Shown one piece after another: positions 8,252 to 16,215 of a stretch of 64,000 nucleotides of DNA. The notes under the pieces were generated by a model that saw nothing but the letters and a program-made list of their open reading frames with translations, searched no databases and was not told the origin of the DNA. A program made the translations under genes and the position numbers. The DNA is from CAVXNB01 sp963763085 (GTDB lineage: Bacteria > Actinomycetota > Acidimicrobiia > Acidimicrobiales > Bog-793), in assembly GCA_963763085.1 (NCBI GenBank), contig CAVXNB010000004.1:310001-374000 (forward strand), given 5' to 3'. Each line of letters opens with the position of its first letter. The first letter of the stretch is position 1.

Positions 8252-8684
8252 ATGCAAGTTTCCGCGATATTGAAAAGCAAGGGTCCGTCAGTCGCGACGA
8301 TCGGCGGGGATGAGAGCGTGGCGGCGGCGGTGGCCGAGCTCGCCCGGCGCAACGTTGGAGCGCTTGTCGTTTCGAGCGACGGTCGCTCCGTTGACGGGAT
8401 CATTTCTGAGCGCGACATCACACGCGCGCTCGACGGCGTCGGAGGCGCGATTCTCGACAGAGCCGATACGGATGATCATGTCGAGCAGGGTGCAAACCGT
8501 CTCTCCTGATGACGAGGTCGAGGCCCTCGCAGTTCTCATGACCGAGCGCCGCGTCCGGCACCTTCCCGTGCTGAGCGACGGCGTCCTCGTTGGGATCGTG
8601 AGCATCGGTGACGTCGTCAAGAGTCGGATTGAAGAACTTGAACAGGACCGGGAGGCCCTGTTCAAGTACATTGATGCCCGCTAG
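8252..8684 (+). CDS. CBS-domain pair protein (frameshifted near 8462)
   Basis: A small two-CBS-domain protein of about 143 aa when corrected, of the type thought to sense adenosyl compounds or redox state. The first CBS reads 'VATIGGDESVAAAVAELARRNVGALVVSSDGRSVDGIISERDITRAL'. The frame then shifts by one extra base around 8460-8464: removing one G restores 'LDRPIRMIMSSRVQTVSPDDEVEALAVLMTERRVRHLPVLSDG', the second CBS, which ends 'REALFKYIDAR'. ATG 8252 has a GAGAGGA site. As written, translation stops at 8509. The following phosphatase gene lies 25 bp downstream and is probably co-transcribed. Confidence 0.82.
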
Positions 8685-8709
8685 AGCCGTCTTCGATTCT
8701 TTGCGTCGA

Positions 8710-9153
8710 ATGACCGAGTTCCTGACTCCCACCGATCTAAGGCACAACCGGGGGCTCATTTCCGATCCCGAGGCCTTCGCCCATGACGCCAACGCTGCAT
8801 CGTGGTTGTTCCTCTGCGGCGATGATTTTGCGGCGATGGAGGGAGGTATGTCCTACGAGGACGTCCAAGCGGCGGTCGCATCCTCGGCCAACATCGTGTC
8901 CGACCCGCCGCATGTCATGGACATGGACCTCGCTCGACAACAGATTGCAGCACTCGACCAGCTGCCGCGACCAACCCTCGTGACGTGTCGCACCGGCCCT
9001 CGCTCCTCTGCCGTCATCTACCTCTACGCCGGTCTCAGAGCCGGCGCCTCGGCAGAGGAAGTGCTGGCGCGGGCCGAAGCGGACGGCGCACCTTTCTGCG
9101 GGTCCGAGGATCTCAGGGCGTGGGTCGCACAAGGGCTCGACGAGCTTTCCTGA
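8710..9153 (+). CDS. DUF442-like (Blh-type) protein phosphatase
   Basis: A 147-aa protein resembling the DUF442 / beta-lactamase-hydrolase-associated phosphatase family of the dual-specificity phosphatase fold. The catalytic P-loop is visible as 'LVTCRTGPRSSAVIYLYAG' (Cys at about residue 95, CRTGPRS like the family's CRSGTRS). Upstream is a matching helix-strand series (MSYEDVQAAVASSANIVSDPP). Many homologues are involved in sulfide or persulfide metabolism, but no rhodanese or beta-lactamase partner is present here. ATG 8710 was chosen; a TTG nine bases earlier is possible. Confidence 0.75.
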   Translation: MTEFLTPTDLRHNRGLISDPEAFAHDANAASWLFLCGDDFAAMEGGMSYEDVQAAVASSANIVSDPPHVMDMDLARQQIAALDQLPRPTLVTCRTGPRSSAVIYLYAGLRAGASAEEVLARAEADGAPFCGSEDLRAWVAQGLDELS

Positions 9154-9233
9154 CGGGCACGGCACGCATTCTCCCGCGTCCGGCTCATGTCCATGAGCGC
9201 CGCTGCGCCGGCGGGAGCCTTGAAATTCGGCGA

Positions 9234-10337
9234 TCAGCCGCGTCCTCGCCGCGCACCGAGGATTGCGATGGTGCTGAACAACCCGTCGAGATCCGAGTAA
9301 CAGCCCTGCAGGTGGCGGGCGCCGCCGCCCGTGTCGGTGAACGCCGCCCGAGCGTGCAAGACCCTCGTGTTGTCCATCAGCACACAGTCACCCGGGTCGA
9401 GGCGGAAGGTCAGCTGAAGCTCCGGCCGGCTGATCACCTCCGCGAAGCTGCGGTAGGACTCGTAGAACGTGACGAGGTCGTCCTTCGGGAGCCGTAGAGC
9501 CTGCATCGAGCGATTGTTGAACCTCACGCCCCGTACCCGGCCGCGGGAGTCGGTCTCGATGAGGGGCCTCTCGGCGGTGAGGGTCGTCGAGGCGTCGGAC
9601 CATGCGAAGGGAACGAGCGTGGACGTAAGGACCTCGAACGCGCCCGGATCCTCGGCACGGAGCGTGGCCGCCGCCTCGAAGCCGTCGACGAGAATCGACT
9701 CGCCGCCCTCGACGGCGTTGCGCAGGCAGTGAAGCAGCTGCATCGTCGGCACCGGGTCCCGGTAGGGGTTGTCGGTATGGGGGCTGATGGCGACCTCGGT
9801 GAACGCCAGGTTGCCCGGGGCGAGCTCCACGCGGACGTCGAAGAGCTCGCCGTAGTTCGTCTCGCGCACGAACCCGAAGGTTCGCGCGATCTCGATCACC
9901 GTTCGCTCGGTCGTCGGCGCCCCGCGCACGATCGCGAAGCCCAGGTCGGCGACCTCACGAAGGAGGCGCAGGCGCTCGCCGCCGTCGCTGCAGTACTCCG
10001 TCCACTGCGTCGTGGGAAGCCCGTCCGCGAAATCGGCCCCGCGCCAGAGCCGCTTGTCCCGCTCGGTCCGCCCATCGCCCGGCGCCTGGCCGGCTCGCTC
10101 CGACAGCCACTGACGGGAGAAGACCGAGCAGTGGGCGTCCGGAGTGAAGGTGACGGTGACGGTGTCCTGGTTCTCTTCGACGGTGGCGACCTCGAGCCCG
10201 TCGGGGAGATCGGTGATCTGAAAGAGTTTCTGGCCGCTCAAGGGGTCCCGGCAGTCCCGGCACGGGCAGTTGTCGCGTAGCCAGATCGCCGGGAAAGGCA
10301 CCGCTGTGGCGGATGCTCCGTCTTCGGTCGGTGGCAT
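9234..10337 (-). CDS. Gamma-butyrobetaine hydroxylase-like 2-oxoglutarate/Fe(II) dioxygenase
   Basis: A 367-aa enzyme with an N-terminal DUF971-type zinc module ('WLRDNCPCRDCRDPLSGQKLF', residues about 18-38, Cys-rich) and a TauD/GBBH catalytic domain. Iron ligands are visible as 'ISPHTDNPYRDP' (HxD) and the distal His in 'VLMDNTRVLHARAAF'. A 2-oxoglutarate-binding Arg lies near that His. This domain order is that of gamma-butyrobetaine dioxygenase and trimethyllysine dioxygenase, so it may act in carnitine-type metabolism. ATG 10337 was chosen because the longer reading overlaps the upstream DinB gene. Gap to that gene is 10 bp, so they form an operon. Confidence 0.85.
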   Translation of the reverse strand: MPPTEDGASATAVPFPAIWLRDNCPCRDCRDPLSGQKLFQITDLPDGLEVATVEENQDTVTVTFTPDAHCSVFSRQWLSERAGQAPGDGRTERDKRLWRGADFADGLPTTQWTEYCSDGGERLRLLREVADLGFAIVRGAPTTERTVIEIARTFGFVRETNYGELFDVRVELAPGNLAFTEVAISPHTDNPYRDPVPTMQLLHCLRNAVEGGESILVDGFEAAATLRAEDPGAFEVLTSTLVPFAWSDASTTLTAERPLIETDSRGRVRGVRFNNRSMQALRLPKDDLVTFYESYRSFAEVISRPELQLTFRLDPGDCVLMDNTRVLHARAAFTDTGGGARHLQGCYSDLDGLFSTIAILGARRGRG

Positions 10338-10347
10338 GACAGCTCTG

Positions 10348-10899
10348 TCAGCCCGGTGGATCTTCCCCGGTGAGCCCGTCCACCGACTCCCGGAGAAGGT
10401 CGGCATGGCCGACATGTCGGGCGTACTCCTCGATCAGGTCGATGAAGATGCGCCGCAGGCTCGGTGCCCGACCGTCTGGCCAGGTGCGGCGCGCCAGCTG
10501 CCCCAGCCCGCCCTCGTCCAGCGCCTCGGCGACCGCCGCCCGGGAGCGGGCCACCGCCTCCTGCCAGAGCGTCATGAGCTGCTCGGGGGTGTCCTCGGCG
10601 GCCGAATGCCATTCCCAGTCCGGGTCTGCGTCCCAGTCCACCGTGTCCCAAGGGGGTCCGAACTCGCGTCCGCGCAGCCGGCGGGAGAAGTACTCGTCCT
10701 CCACGAGAGCGAGGTGTTTGAGAAGCCCGCCCAGGGTCATCGACGAGTCACCGACGGTCGCCGTCAGGCCGTCGGCGTCCAGTCCGCCGCACTTCCAGGC
10801 GAAGATCGCGCGCTGGCGCTCCAGCGAGCCCACGAGGGTGGCGGTCTCGTCACCCGCCACGGGTGGCTCTGGCCGCCCGCCGCCGTCCAGGTCTGTCAC
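10348..10899 (-). CDS. DinB/DUF664 family protein
   Basis: A 183-aa four-helix protein of the DinB/DUF664 metal-dependent hydrolase superfamily. Signature: 'MTLGGLLKHLALVEDEYFSRRLRG' (metal His on helix 2), then 'SLRRIFIDLIEEYARHVGHADLLRESVDG' (second and third metal His, HxxHxxLLRE type). Such proteins are frequent in actinobacteria and often depend on mycothiol; the substrate is unknown. It lies 10 bp upstream of the dioxygenase gene on the same strand. Confidence 0.85.
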   Translation of the reverse strand: MTDLDGGGRPEPPVAGDETATLVGSLERQRAIFAWKCGGLDADGLTATVGDSSMTLGGLLKHLALVEDEYFSRRLRGREFGPPWDTVDWDADPDWEWHSAAEDTPEQLMTLWQEAVARSRAAVAEALDEGGLGQLARRTWPDGRAPSLRRIFIDLIEEYARHVGHADLLRESVDGLTGEDPPG

Positions 10900-11039
10900 A
10901 GGCGGCGAATCTACCGGCTGTGTGAGCCCGATGAGCGCCGGAGCTGACCTCCGACTCCGGCAGTCCGAGAGAGGTTCTTGAACTCGCCCCTTTGCTAGCC
11001 TCCGCGCAAAACGTGCGAGGAGTACGGAGACGACATCCG

Positions 11040-12080
11040 ATGACGACCGAACCGACTTACGTCCCAGCCTCGAACCGGTACGACTCGATGATCTACCGAC
11101 GCTGCGGTCGCAGCGGCCTGCTCCTGCCGGCGATCACGCTCGGGCTGTGGCAGAACTTCGGCGACGATCGCCCCTTCGACCTGAGTCGTCGCATCGTGCT
11201 GCGCGCCTTCGACCTGGGCATCACGCACTTCGACCTCGCCAACAACTACGGACCGCCGTACGGAGCGGCCGAAATCAATTTCGGGCGCATCCTGCGAGAG
11301 GATTTGGGGACTTACCGGGACGAGATCGTCGTTTCTTCGAAGGCTGGATACGACATGTGGCCGGGCCCGTACGGCAACTGGGGTTCGCGCAAGTACCTCC
11401 TGGCGAGCCTCGACCAGAGTCTGGGACGGCTCGGACTCGACTACGTCGACATCTTCTACTCGCACCGGTTCGACCCGCTGACTCCGCTCGAAGAGACGAT
11501 GGCAGCCCTGGACGCAGCCGTGCGCGCCGGCAAGGCGCTGTACGTCGGGCTGTCGAGCTATCCAGGGCAGCTGACGGAGACCGCTGTCGGGATCCTGCGG
11601 GAGATGGGCACGCCCGTCGTGGTGCATCAACCGTCGTATTCGATGTTGAACCGTTGGATAGAAGCCGACCTGCTCGATGTGCTCGAGTCGACCGGGCTCG
11701 GATGCGTTGCGTTCTCCGCGCTGGCGCAGGGCCTCCTGTCCGAGCGCTACCTCGACGGGGTGCCAGCCGGCTCACGGGCGGCGCGTGGCGGGAGTCTGAG
11801 CGAGGCCATGCTGAGCGAGGAGAATCTCGCCCGGGTGCGGTCGTTGGCCGAGATCGCCCATGCGCGTGGGCAGTCGCTTCCACAGATGGCAATCGCCTGG
11901 ACCTTGCGGGACCCACGGGTCACCGCGGCGTTGATCGGAGCGAGCAGCATCGAGCAGCTCGAGAGCAACCTCGGGGCCCTGGCGAACCTGGAGTTCTCCG
12001 CGGATGAGCTCGCCCAGATCGATCGTTACGCGACCGAAGGCGACGTGAACATCTGGCGGCCGGCCGGCGCAGGCGGGTAG
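11040..12080 (+). CDS. Aldo/keto reductase, YghZ/Gpr type (AKR14-like)
   Basis: A 346-aa NADPH-dependent TIM-barrel reductase. The AKR tetrad Asp-Tyr-Lys-His is visible in 'THFDLANNYGPPYGAAEINFG', 'VVSSKAGYDMWPGPYGNWGSRKYLL' and 'YVDIFYSHRFDP'; the NADP site is 'ALIGASSIEQLESNLGAL'. The insert 'MWPGPYGNWGSRKYLLASLDQSL' is characteristic of L-glyceraldehyde-3-phosphate reductase (YghZ) relatives, which also detoxify methylglyoxal. ATG 11040 follows the sequence GACGACATCCG without a strong ribosome site. Substrate in this organism is inferred only from family. Confidence 0.88.
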   Translation: MTTEPTYVPASNRYDSMIYRRCGRSGLLLPAITLGLWQNFGDDRPFDLSRRIVLRAFDLGITHFDLANNYGPPYGAAEINFGRILREDLGTYRDEIVVSSKAGYDMWPGPYGNWGSRKYLLASLDQSLGRLGLDYVDIFYSHRFDPLTPLEETMAALDAAVRAGKALYVGLSSYPGQLTETAVGILREMGTPVVVHQPSYSMLNRWIEADLLDVLESTGLGCVAFSALAQGLLSERYLDGVPAGSRAARGGSLSEAMLSEENLARVRSLAEIAHARGQSLPQMAIAWTLRDPRVTAALIGASSIEQLESNLGALANLEFSADELAQIDRYATEGDVNIWRPAGAGG

Positions 12081-12092
12081 GGCCTCGGCCGC

Positions 12093-12923
12093 TCACTGCA
12101 TCAACGGGCCGGCCTGGGCAAAAGTCCAAGGATTGCCCTCGATGTCGGCCACTTCGTAGGCACGCGCTCCGTGCTGCCAGATGTCTCGAAGGATCCTGGC
12201 CCCGCCCGCCTTGGCGCGCGCGAAGTGCGCGTCGAGGTCGTCGACGAATACCCAAGGGGTATGAGTCGCCGGGGTGTCTGCGCAGCGCTCGCCGGAGCGC
12301 TTGAAGACCATGAGCGATGCGTTCCCGACACGAAACTCGATCCACCCGCGCCCATCACCCCCGCCCACCTCCGGGATGTTTCCCTCCGGCTCGAGACCGA
12401 AGACGTCCCGCAGCCAGCGTGCGGCGGCGGCCGGATCCGCGTAATGCACGCCCACCGCGAGCCGGGCCAGTCGGAGAGGCTCGTGCGGGAGCCGATCCCG
12501 CTCGGACACCCATCGGCCGAACCACACCGGCGTCATGCGGACCCAGGACGTGCCGCCCCGGTCCGTGCCGCCGTCGGGGATGGTGGCCTCCACCCGGACA
12601 ATGGTCGTGCCGCCGTCGCTCGGTTCGAATCGGACCTCGGTCTCCACGTCGTCGAGCGAGCTTTGCCATGCCAGACGTGAGCCCGGCTCCCACACCGTGA
12701 TGCGCGCCAGCTCCAGCCCTTCACCGTTCGTGCGGTCGTAGACCTCGATGATCCGCCCCCCGAGTCCGGGCTCGATTCGCTTGCCGTAGGCACGCGAGGA
12801 GTCGTAGAAGTTGATCGGGCCCTGCACCCACCAGCAGTCGATCTCCTCGGTGAAGACGGAGAAGGCCGTGGCCGGGTCGGTCTTCACCTCGACGGACGAG
12901 GAAACCGAGCGATCCGTAGTCAT
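12093..12923 (-). CDS. SRPBCC-VOC fusion protein
   Basis: A 276-aa fusion. Residues 1-145 form an AHSA1/SRPBCC domain ('VEVKTDPATAFSVFTEEIDCWW', 'GGRIIEVYDRTNGEGLELARITVWEPGSRLAWQ'). Residues 160-276 form a glyoxalase/VOC domain ('VGVHYADPAAAARWLRDVFGLEPEG', 'GWIEFRVGNASLMVF', 'TPWVFVDDLDAHFARAKAGGARI', 'YEVADIEGNPWTFAQ'). The start ATG overlaps the stop of the upstream ArsR gene (ATGA), so the two are coupled. A pocket-type SRPBCC joined to a metal-binding VOC domain suggests hydrophobic or electrophilic compound handling; no substrate can be assigned. Confidence 0.85.
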   Translation of the reverse strand: MTTDRSVSSSVEVKTDPATAFSVFTEEIDCWWVQGPINFYDSSRAYGKRIEPGLGGRIIEVYDRTNGEGLELARITVWEPGSRLAWQSSLDDVETEVRFEPSDGGTTIVRVEATIPDGGTDRGGTSWVRMTPVWFGRWVSERDRLPHEPLRLARLAVGVHYADPAAAARWLRDVFGLEPEGNIPEVGGGDGRGWIEFRVGNASLMVFKRSGERCADTPATHTPWVFVDDLDAHFARAKAGGARILRDIWQHGARAYEVADIEGNPWTFAQAGPLMQ

Positions 12924-13261
12924 CGCGTTCTTCCTTCCACGTGGCGCTGGAACGAAGCCAGCTGCTCGTCCCAGTGGGCCTTGACCTGGTCGAGCCACGC
13001 CTCCAGAGCCGTCATCGCCTCCGGGCGAAGGGCGAACACCCGGGTGCGGGCATCCTCGCGGGGTCGTTCGTCTGCCACGACTCCAGCTTCGAGGAGCACG
13101 CGCAGGTGCCTGCTCATCGTCGGGGACGAGGTCCCCACCGCCGCAGCCAATTCGCCGGCCCGCCGGGGCCCCGACCCCAACAGCTCGACCACCGAGCGGC
13201 GAGTCCGGTCGGCGAGCGCGTCGAAGACCTTGTCGACCGGAGTCGTGAGATTGTCAACCAT
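12920..13261 (-). CDS. ArsR-family transcriptional regulator 2
   Basis: A 113-aa winged-helix repressor: 'VFDALADRTRRSVVELLGSGPRRAGELAAAVGTSSPTMSRHLRVLLEAGVV' includes the recognition helix (SSPTMSRHLRVL). The wing is 'REDARTRVFALRPE'. No metal-binding cysteines are seen. ATG 13261 is preferred over the TTG at 13270, which would lie against the -10 box. A 10-bp perfect inverted repeat lies over its promoter, and the SRPBCC-VOC gene follows with a 4-bp overlap. This module has the same layout as the ArsR-SRPBCC pair at 5.5 kb, but the two proteins differ, so it is not a recent duplication. Confidence 0.9.
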   Translation of the reverse strand: MVDNLTTPVDKVFDALADRTRRSVVELLGSGPRRAGELAAAVGTSSPTMSRHLRVLLEAGVVADERPREDARTRVFALRPEAMTALEAWLDQVKAHWDEQLASFQRHVEGRTR

Positions 13262-13265
13262 TGAG

Positions 13266-13299
13266 GACAATAGTTAACTCTATCGACAACTATTGTCAA
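13266..13299 (-). promoter_or_regulatory. Promoter and 10-bp inverted-repeat operator of ArsR regulator 2
   Basis: On the minus strand TTGACA (13299-13294) and TAACTA (13276-13271) are separated by exactly 17 nt, a near-consensus sigma-70-type promoter. Transcription would begin near 13264, about 3 nt before ATG 13261, so the message is essentially leaderless. A perfect inverted repeat, GACAATAGTT (13266-13275) and AACTATTGTC (13288-13297) with a 12-bp spacer, covers both boxes. A repressor bound there would block RNA polymerase. Confidence 0.75.
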
Positions 13300-13340
13300 G
13301 ACCCATGCGGAAACGTAGCGAGGGGGCAGCTCGGCGAAGC

Positions 13341-13847
13341 TCAGACGTCGAGGAGCCCCCGCACGTAGGCCGCCTGCCCGACGTGCTGCAAGCTGTCGTC
13401 CGCGACGCTGACGAGCCGAACGCCGAGGGTCACCGGTGGGTCCCACCGCCGGTCGACCACGCGGTCGAGGTCCGCCGGCGTGAGTGTCTCCAGCATCGCC
13501 CTGACACGGACGTCGACCGCGTCCAGATACTCGAGGAGCACCTGCGGTCGTTCCGGCCGGACGGCGAGGACCTCGGCGGGATCGTGCCCGTAGCCGGTGT
13601 TCGACGGCTCCGGATCGAGCCCGAAGCGACCTGCCCAATCCCCGCTGACCCAGATCTGCTCCACGTCGAGGAACTCGGAGACGTGGTGGTCCTGCACGCG
13701 GCTGAGATGCCACACCAGCCACGCGACCGTGTTCGCGCCCGGCGCCGGAGGTCGGGTCAACTGGTCTAAGTCGAGGCCCTCGACGGCCTCACGGGCCAAC
13801 GGGGGAACCCGGCCGTAGAACTCGAGCAGGAGCGAGGCGATGTCCAT
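13341..13847 (-). CDS. DinB/DUF664 family protein
   Basis: A 168-aa DinB-superfamily four-helix protein, beginning 'MDIASLLLEFYGRVPPLAREAVEGL'. Metal-ligand helices are seen at 'NTVAWLVWHLSRVQDHHVSEFL' and 'SLQHVGQAAYVRGLL'. It lies upstream of the ArsR/SRPBCC-VOC operon on the same strand, with the ArsR promoter in the 79-bp gap. ATG 13847 was chosen over a longer reading because the extra 13 residues do not resemble the family. Confidence 0.82.
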   Translation of the reverse strand: MDIASLLLEFYGRVPPLAREAVEGLDLDQLTRPPAPGANTVAWLVWHLSRVQDHHVSEFLDVEQIWVSGDWAGRFGLDPEPSNTGYGHDPAEVLAVRPERPQVLLEYLDAVDVRVRAMLETLTPADLDRVVDRRWDPPVTLGVRLVSVADDSLQHVGQAAYVRGLLDV

Positions 13848-13973
13848 AAATGGGATTCCATCACAACGCGCCCTGCCGCGCGACACGACTGGACCGCGAT
13901 GGCAGCGGAGCGTCAGGCGCCGGGCGCCGGGGCGCGTCCTTAGGCGCCGGGCGCGCCCTTAGGCTCCGGCTCG

Positions 13974-14612
13974 GTGGACCGATTCGACCTCGTCATCTTC
14001 GACTGCGACGGAGTGCTCGTCGACAGCGAGCGGCTCGCAGTCCGCGTCGAGTCAGAGGCCTGCTCTGCTCTCGGTTGGAACCTCAGCGAGTCCGAGATCG
14101 TGGATCGTTTCCTGGGCCGCTCGGACGCGTACATGCAAGCGGAGGTGGAACGGCACGTCGGCCGGGCCGTGGACTGGGAGAACGAATTCGAGCGGCGCTA
14201 CCGCGAGGTGTTCGAGCGGGAGCTGACTCCGGTGGAGGGAGTCGTCGAGGCACTCGACCGGATCACGGTCCCGGTCTGTGTCGCCTCGAGCGGAAGCCTC
14301 GAGAAGCTGCGGTTCACGCTCGGTTTGACGGGCCTCTACGACCGTTTCGCGGGTCGCATCTTCAGCGGCACCGAGGTGTCCCATCCCAAGCCGGCGCCAG
14401 ACGTGTTCCTCCTCGCCGCCAGCCGGCTCGGTGCCCAGCCCGGACGATGCGCGGTCGTGGAGGACAGCCCATCGGGCGTAACGGCCGGCCTGGCGGCGGG
14501 GATGGCGGTCTTCGCCTTCGCCGGCGGCATGACGGAGGCGTCGAGACTTGGTCGAGACGGCGTGACAGTCTTCGACGACATGCGGAAGTTGTCGGAACTG
14601 CTGAGCAGTTGA
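13974..14612 (+). CDS. HAD-superfamily phosphatase (beta-phosphoglucomutase-like)
   Basis: A 212-aa HAD subfamily IA hydrolase with a GTG start. All four motifs are visible: I 'FDLVIFDCDGVLVDSE', II 'VCVASSGS', III the Lys of 'VSHPKPAPDVFLLAASRLG', IV 'CAVVEDSPSGVTAGLAAGM'. The helical cap lies between about residues 18 and 85. The family covers 6-phosphogluconate, sugar-phosphate and phosphonoacetaldehyde enzymes; the closest-looking group is the YieH/beta-PGM-like phosphatases. Specific substrate unassigned. Confidence 0.88.
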   Translation: MDRFDLVIFDCDGVLVDSERLAVRVESEACSALGWNLSESEIVDRFLGRSDAYMQAEVERHVGRAVDWENEFERRYREVFERELTPVEGVVEALDRITVPVCVASSGSLEKLRFTLGLTGLYDRFAGRIFSGTEVSHPKPAPDVFLLAASRLGAQPGRCAVVEDSPSGVTAGLAAGMAVFAFAGGMTEASRLGRDGVTVFDDMRKLSELLSS

Positions 14613-14824
14613 GGTGGGCTGGGCTCCTGGATGCGGGCGCCGGCCGGGCCGGTTTCGCCAGGACTTTCACGCCGCTTGTAAGATCCAGCTGGTCGATTCG
14701 GGTGGCGATCGCACCGAACGGGGGGAATCGGGAACATGAGAAGATCCTGGTCGGGGGCCTTCTGGGGCTCGGCGACGGCCCCTTTTGGGTCGCCCGCCCG
14801 TGAGACGAGCCGGGAGCCGCTGAG

Positions 14825-16186
14825 GTGAGCACCGTTCACTTGGATCCGGGCGGCCAGGCGCGAGAGGCCTTGGCGAGCGCCGTGGCGAACTTCGGGCCCC
14901 AGATCCTCTCCAATCCCCAGATGCTGGAGAACGTCTTTCGCGACCTGCTGCCCGACTCCCCGCGGGAGGTCAGCATCCTCGTCACGGCCGCCCAGGCGGA
15001 CGTGGCGACGCTGCTGCAGGATCGCGTCGCCCAGCACATGGACCCCGACACGGCTGTGCGGCTGACCGCCAGCGTCCTGGGCGAGCGCCGGGCGCTCGAC
15101 GCCACGGCGTGTCAGTGGGCGACTGCGGAATTCGCCCGCGCCCTCGGGTACACCATCACCGAGGCGGCCGCCATGACCCCGACGGATCGGCTCGCCGACG
15201 ACGTGAGCGACGTCCGGGGCTGGGGGCAGGAGTCGATGGCGGCGCCGGCCGAAGGCGCTGCACTCGCCGGCGGCGCGGCCGCCGGGGATGCGCCGGCCGG
15301 TGCCCAGCCGGCTGGTGCCACGCCCGCCGGCGGCGCCACGCCCGCCGGCGCCACGCCCGCCGCCGGCTTCGGCGGCGCCGGCGAGGATGACCGGACCCGG
15401 ACCCAGGGGATCGGCCAGCCTCACGAAGGCGGCCTCTTCACACCAGCGGCCGCGGCCGGCGGCGCAGCGGCGGCGGCCGGCGGTGGGGCGGGAAAGCCCC
15501 CGGTCGATCGCCGCCGACTCCTGCTCGGAGCCGGGGCGGTCGTCGTCGTGGTAATCGTGGTCGTCGTGGTGCTGCTTGCCGGGAACAAGCCGAAGCCCTC
15601 CTCCGACGTCACCACCACGACCAGGCCCACGACGACGACGCACACCACCTCTCCGCCGACCACCAGCACCCAGAACAGCACGACCACGACGACCCCGGGT
15701 CCGGTGGGGCTGACGGCTCTGACCCAGCTGGTGCCGGGCGATGATCAGGACCCGTCGACCTGTAGGCACTACACGGTCACCGACCAGGAGGCGCCGTTGA
15801 TCCACAACAGCATCCAGTGTGCCGACCCTGACCTCAGCACGAGTATCTTCGCCTTCCAGTTCAAGACGTTCGCCGACTACGAGGCGGCGTTGGAGAACGT
15901 GAACAGCGACGAGAACTTCGACCCGCAGACAGTGGCGCAGGAGTGCCCGGCCGGGTCCGCAAGCCAGGGGATCCAGTCCTATTCCTTCCAGGATTTCCCT
16001 GCCCGGGACGGTCAGGTCGTCGAGTGCTTCATCGAGACGTCCGGCAGCCTCGACGGCGACCTGACGTATCTCTGGACGCTGCCGACGGAGAACACGTACA
16101 TGTTCACGACCGAGCCCGGCGGTCGGGCCGAGTACTCGGCGATCGAGCAGTGGTGGGCCGAACAGACGGCGGATCCGCAATTTTGA
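14825..16186 (+). CDS. Single-pass membrane protein with helical cytoplasmic domain and Thr-rich stalk
   Basis: A 453-aa protein I cannot name. Residues 1-110 are helical ('NPQMLENVFRDLLPDSPRE', 'CQWATAEFARALGYTI'); from memory this pattern recurs at the N-terminus of bacterial multi-domain signalling proteins. Residues 135-235 are Ala/Gly/Pro low complexity. One strong TM helix (about 241-258, 'GAVVVVVIVVVVVLLAG') follows basic residues, then a Thr-rich stalk of about 35 residues and a C-terminal domain with three Cys. The charge pattern puts the N-terminus inside. It heads the VWA-PP2C-kinase operon, its stop overlapping a possible TTG start of the VWA gene, so it may be the receptor or anchor of that phospho-switch. 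Confidence 0.7.
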   Translation: MSTVHLDPGGQAREALASAVANFGPQILSNPQMLENVFRDLLPDSPREVSILVTAAQADVATLLQDRVAQHMDPDTAVRLTASVLGERRALDATACQWATAEFARALGYTITEAAAMTPTDRLADDVSDVRGWGQESMAAPAEGAALAGGAAAGDAPAGAQPAGATPAGGATPAGATPAAGFGGAGEDDRTRTQGIGQPHEGGLFTPAAAAGGAAAAAGGGAGKPPVDRRRLLLGAGAVVVVVIVVVVVLLAGNKPKPSSDVTTTTRPTTTTHTTSPPTTSTQNSTTTTTPGPVGLTALTQLVPGDDQDPSTCRHYTVTDQEAPLIHNSIQCADPDLSTSIFAFQFKTFADYEAALENVNSDENFDPQTVAQECPAGSASQGIQSYSFQDFPARDGQVVECFIETSGSLDGDLTYLWTLPTENTYMFTTEPGGRAEYSAIEQWWAEQTADPQF

Positions 16187-16215
16187 GCGACGCCCCGCCG
16201 GCCGTCTCAGCCGTG

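Noticed and set aside
4451..9160. Genomic island integrated at tRNA-Ala
   Set aside because: There is no integrase gene, and I found no second copy of the tRNA 3' end downstream. The tRNA-gene overlap is reported instead as an observation.
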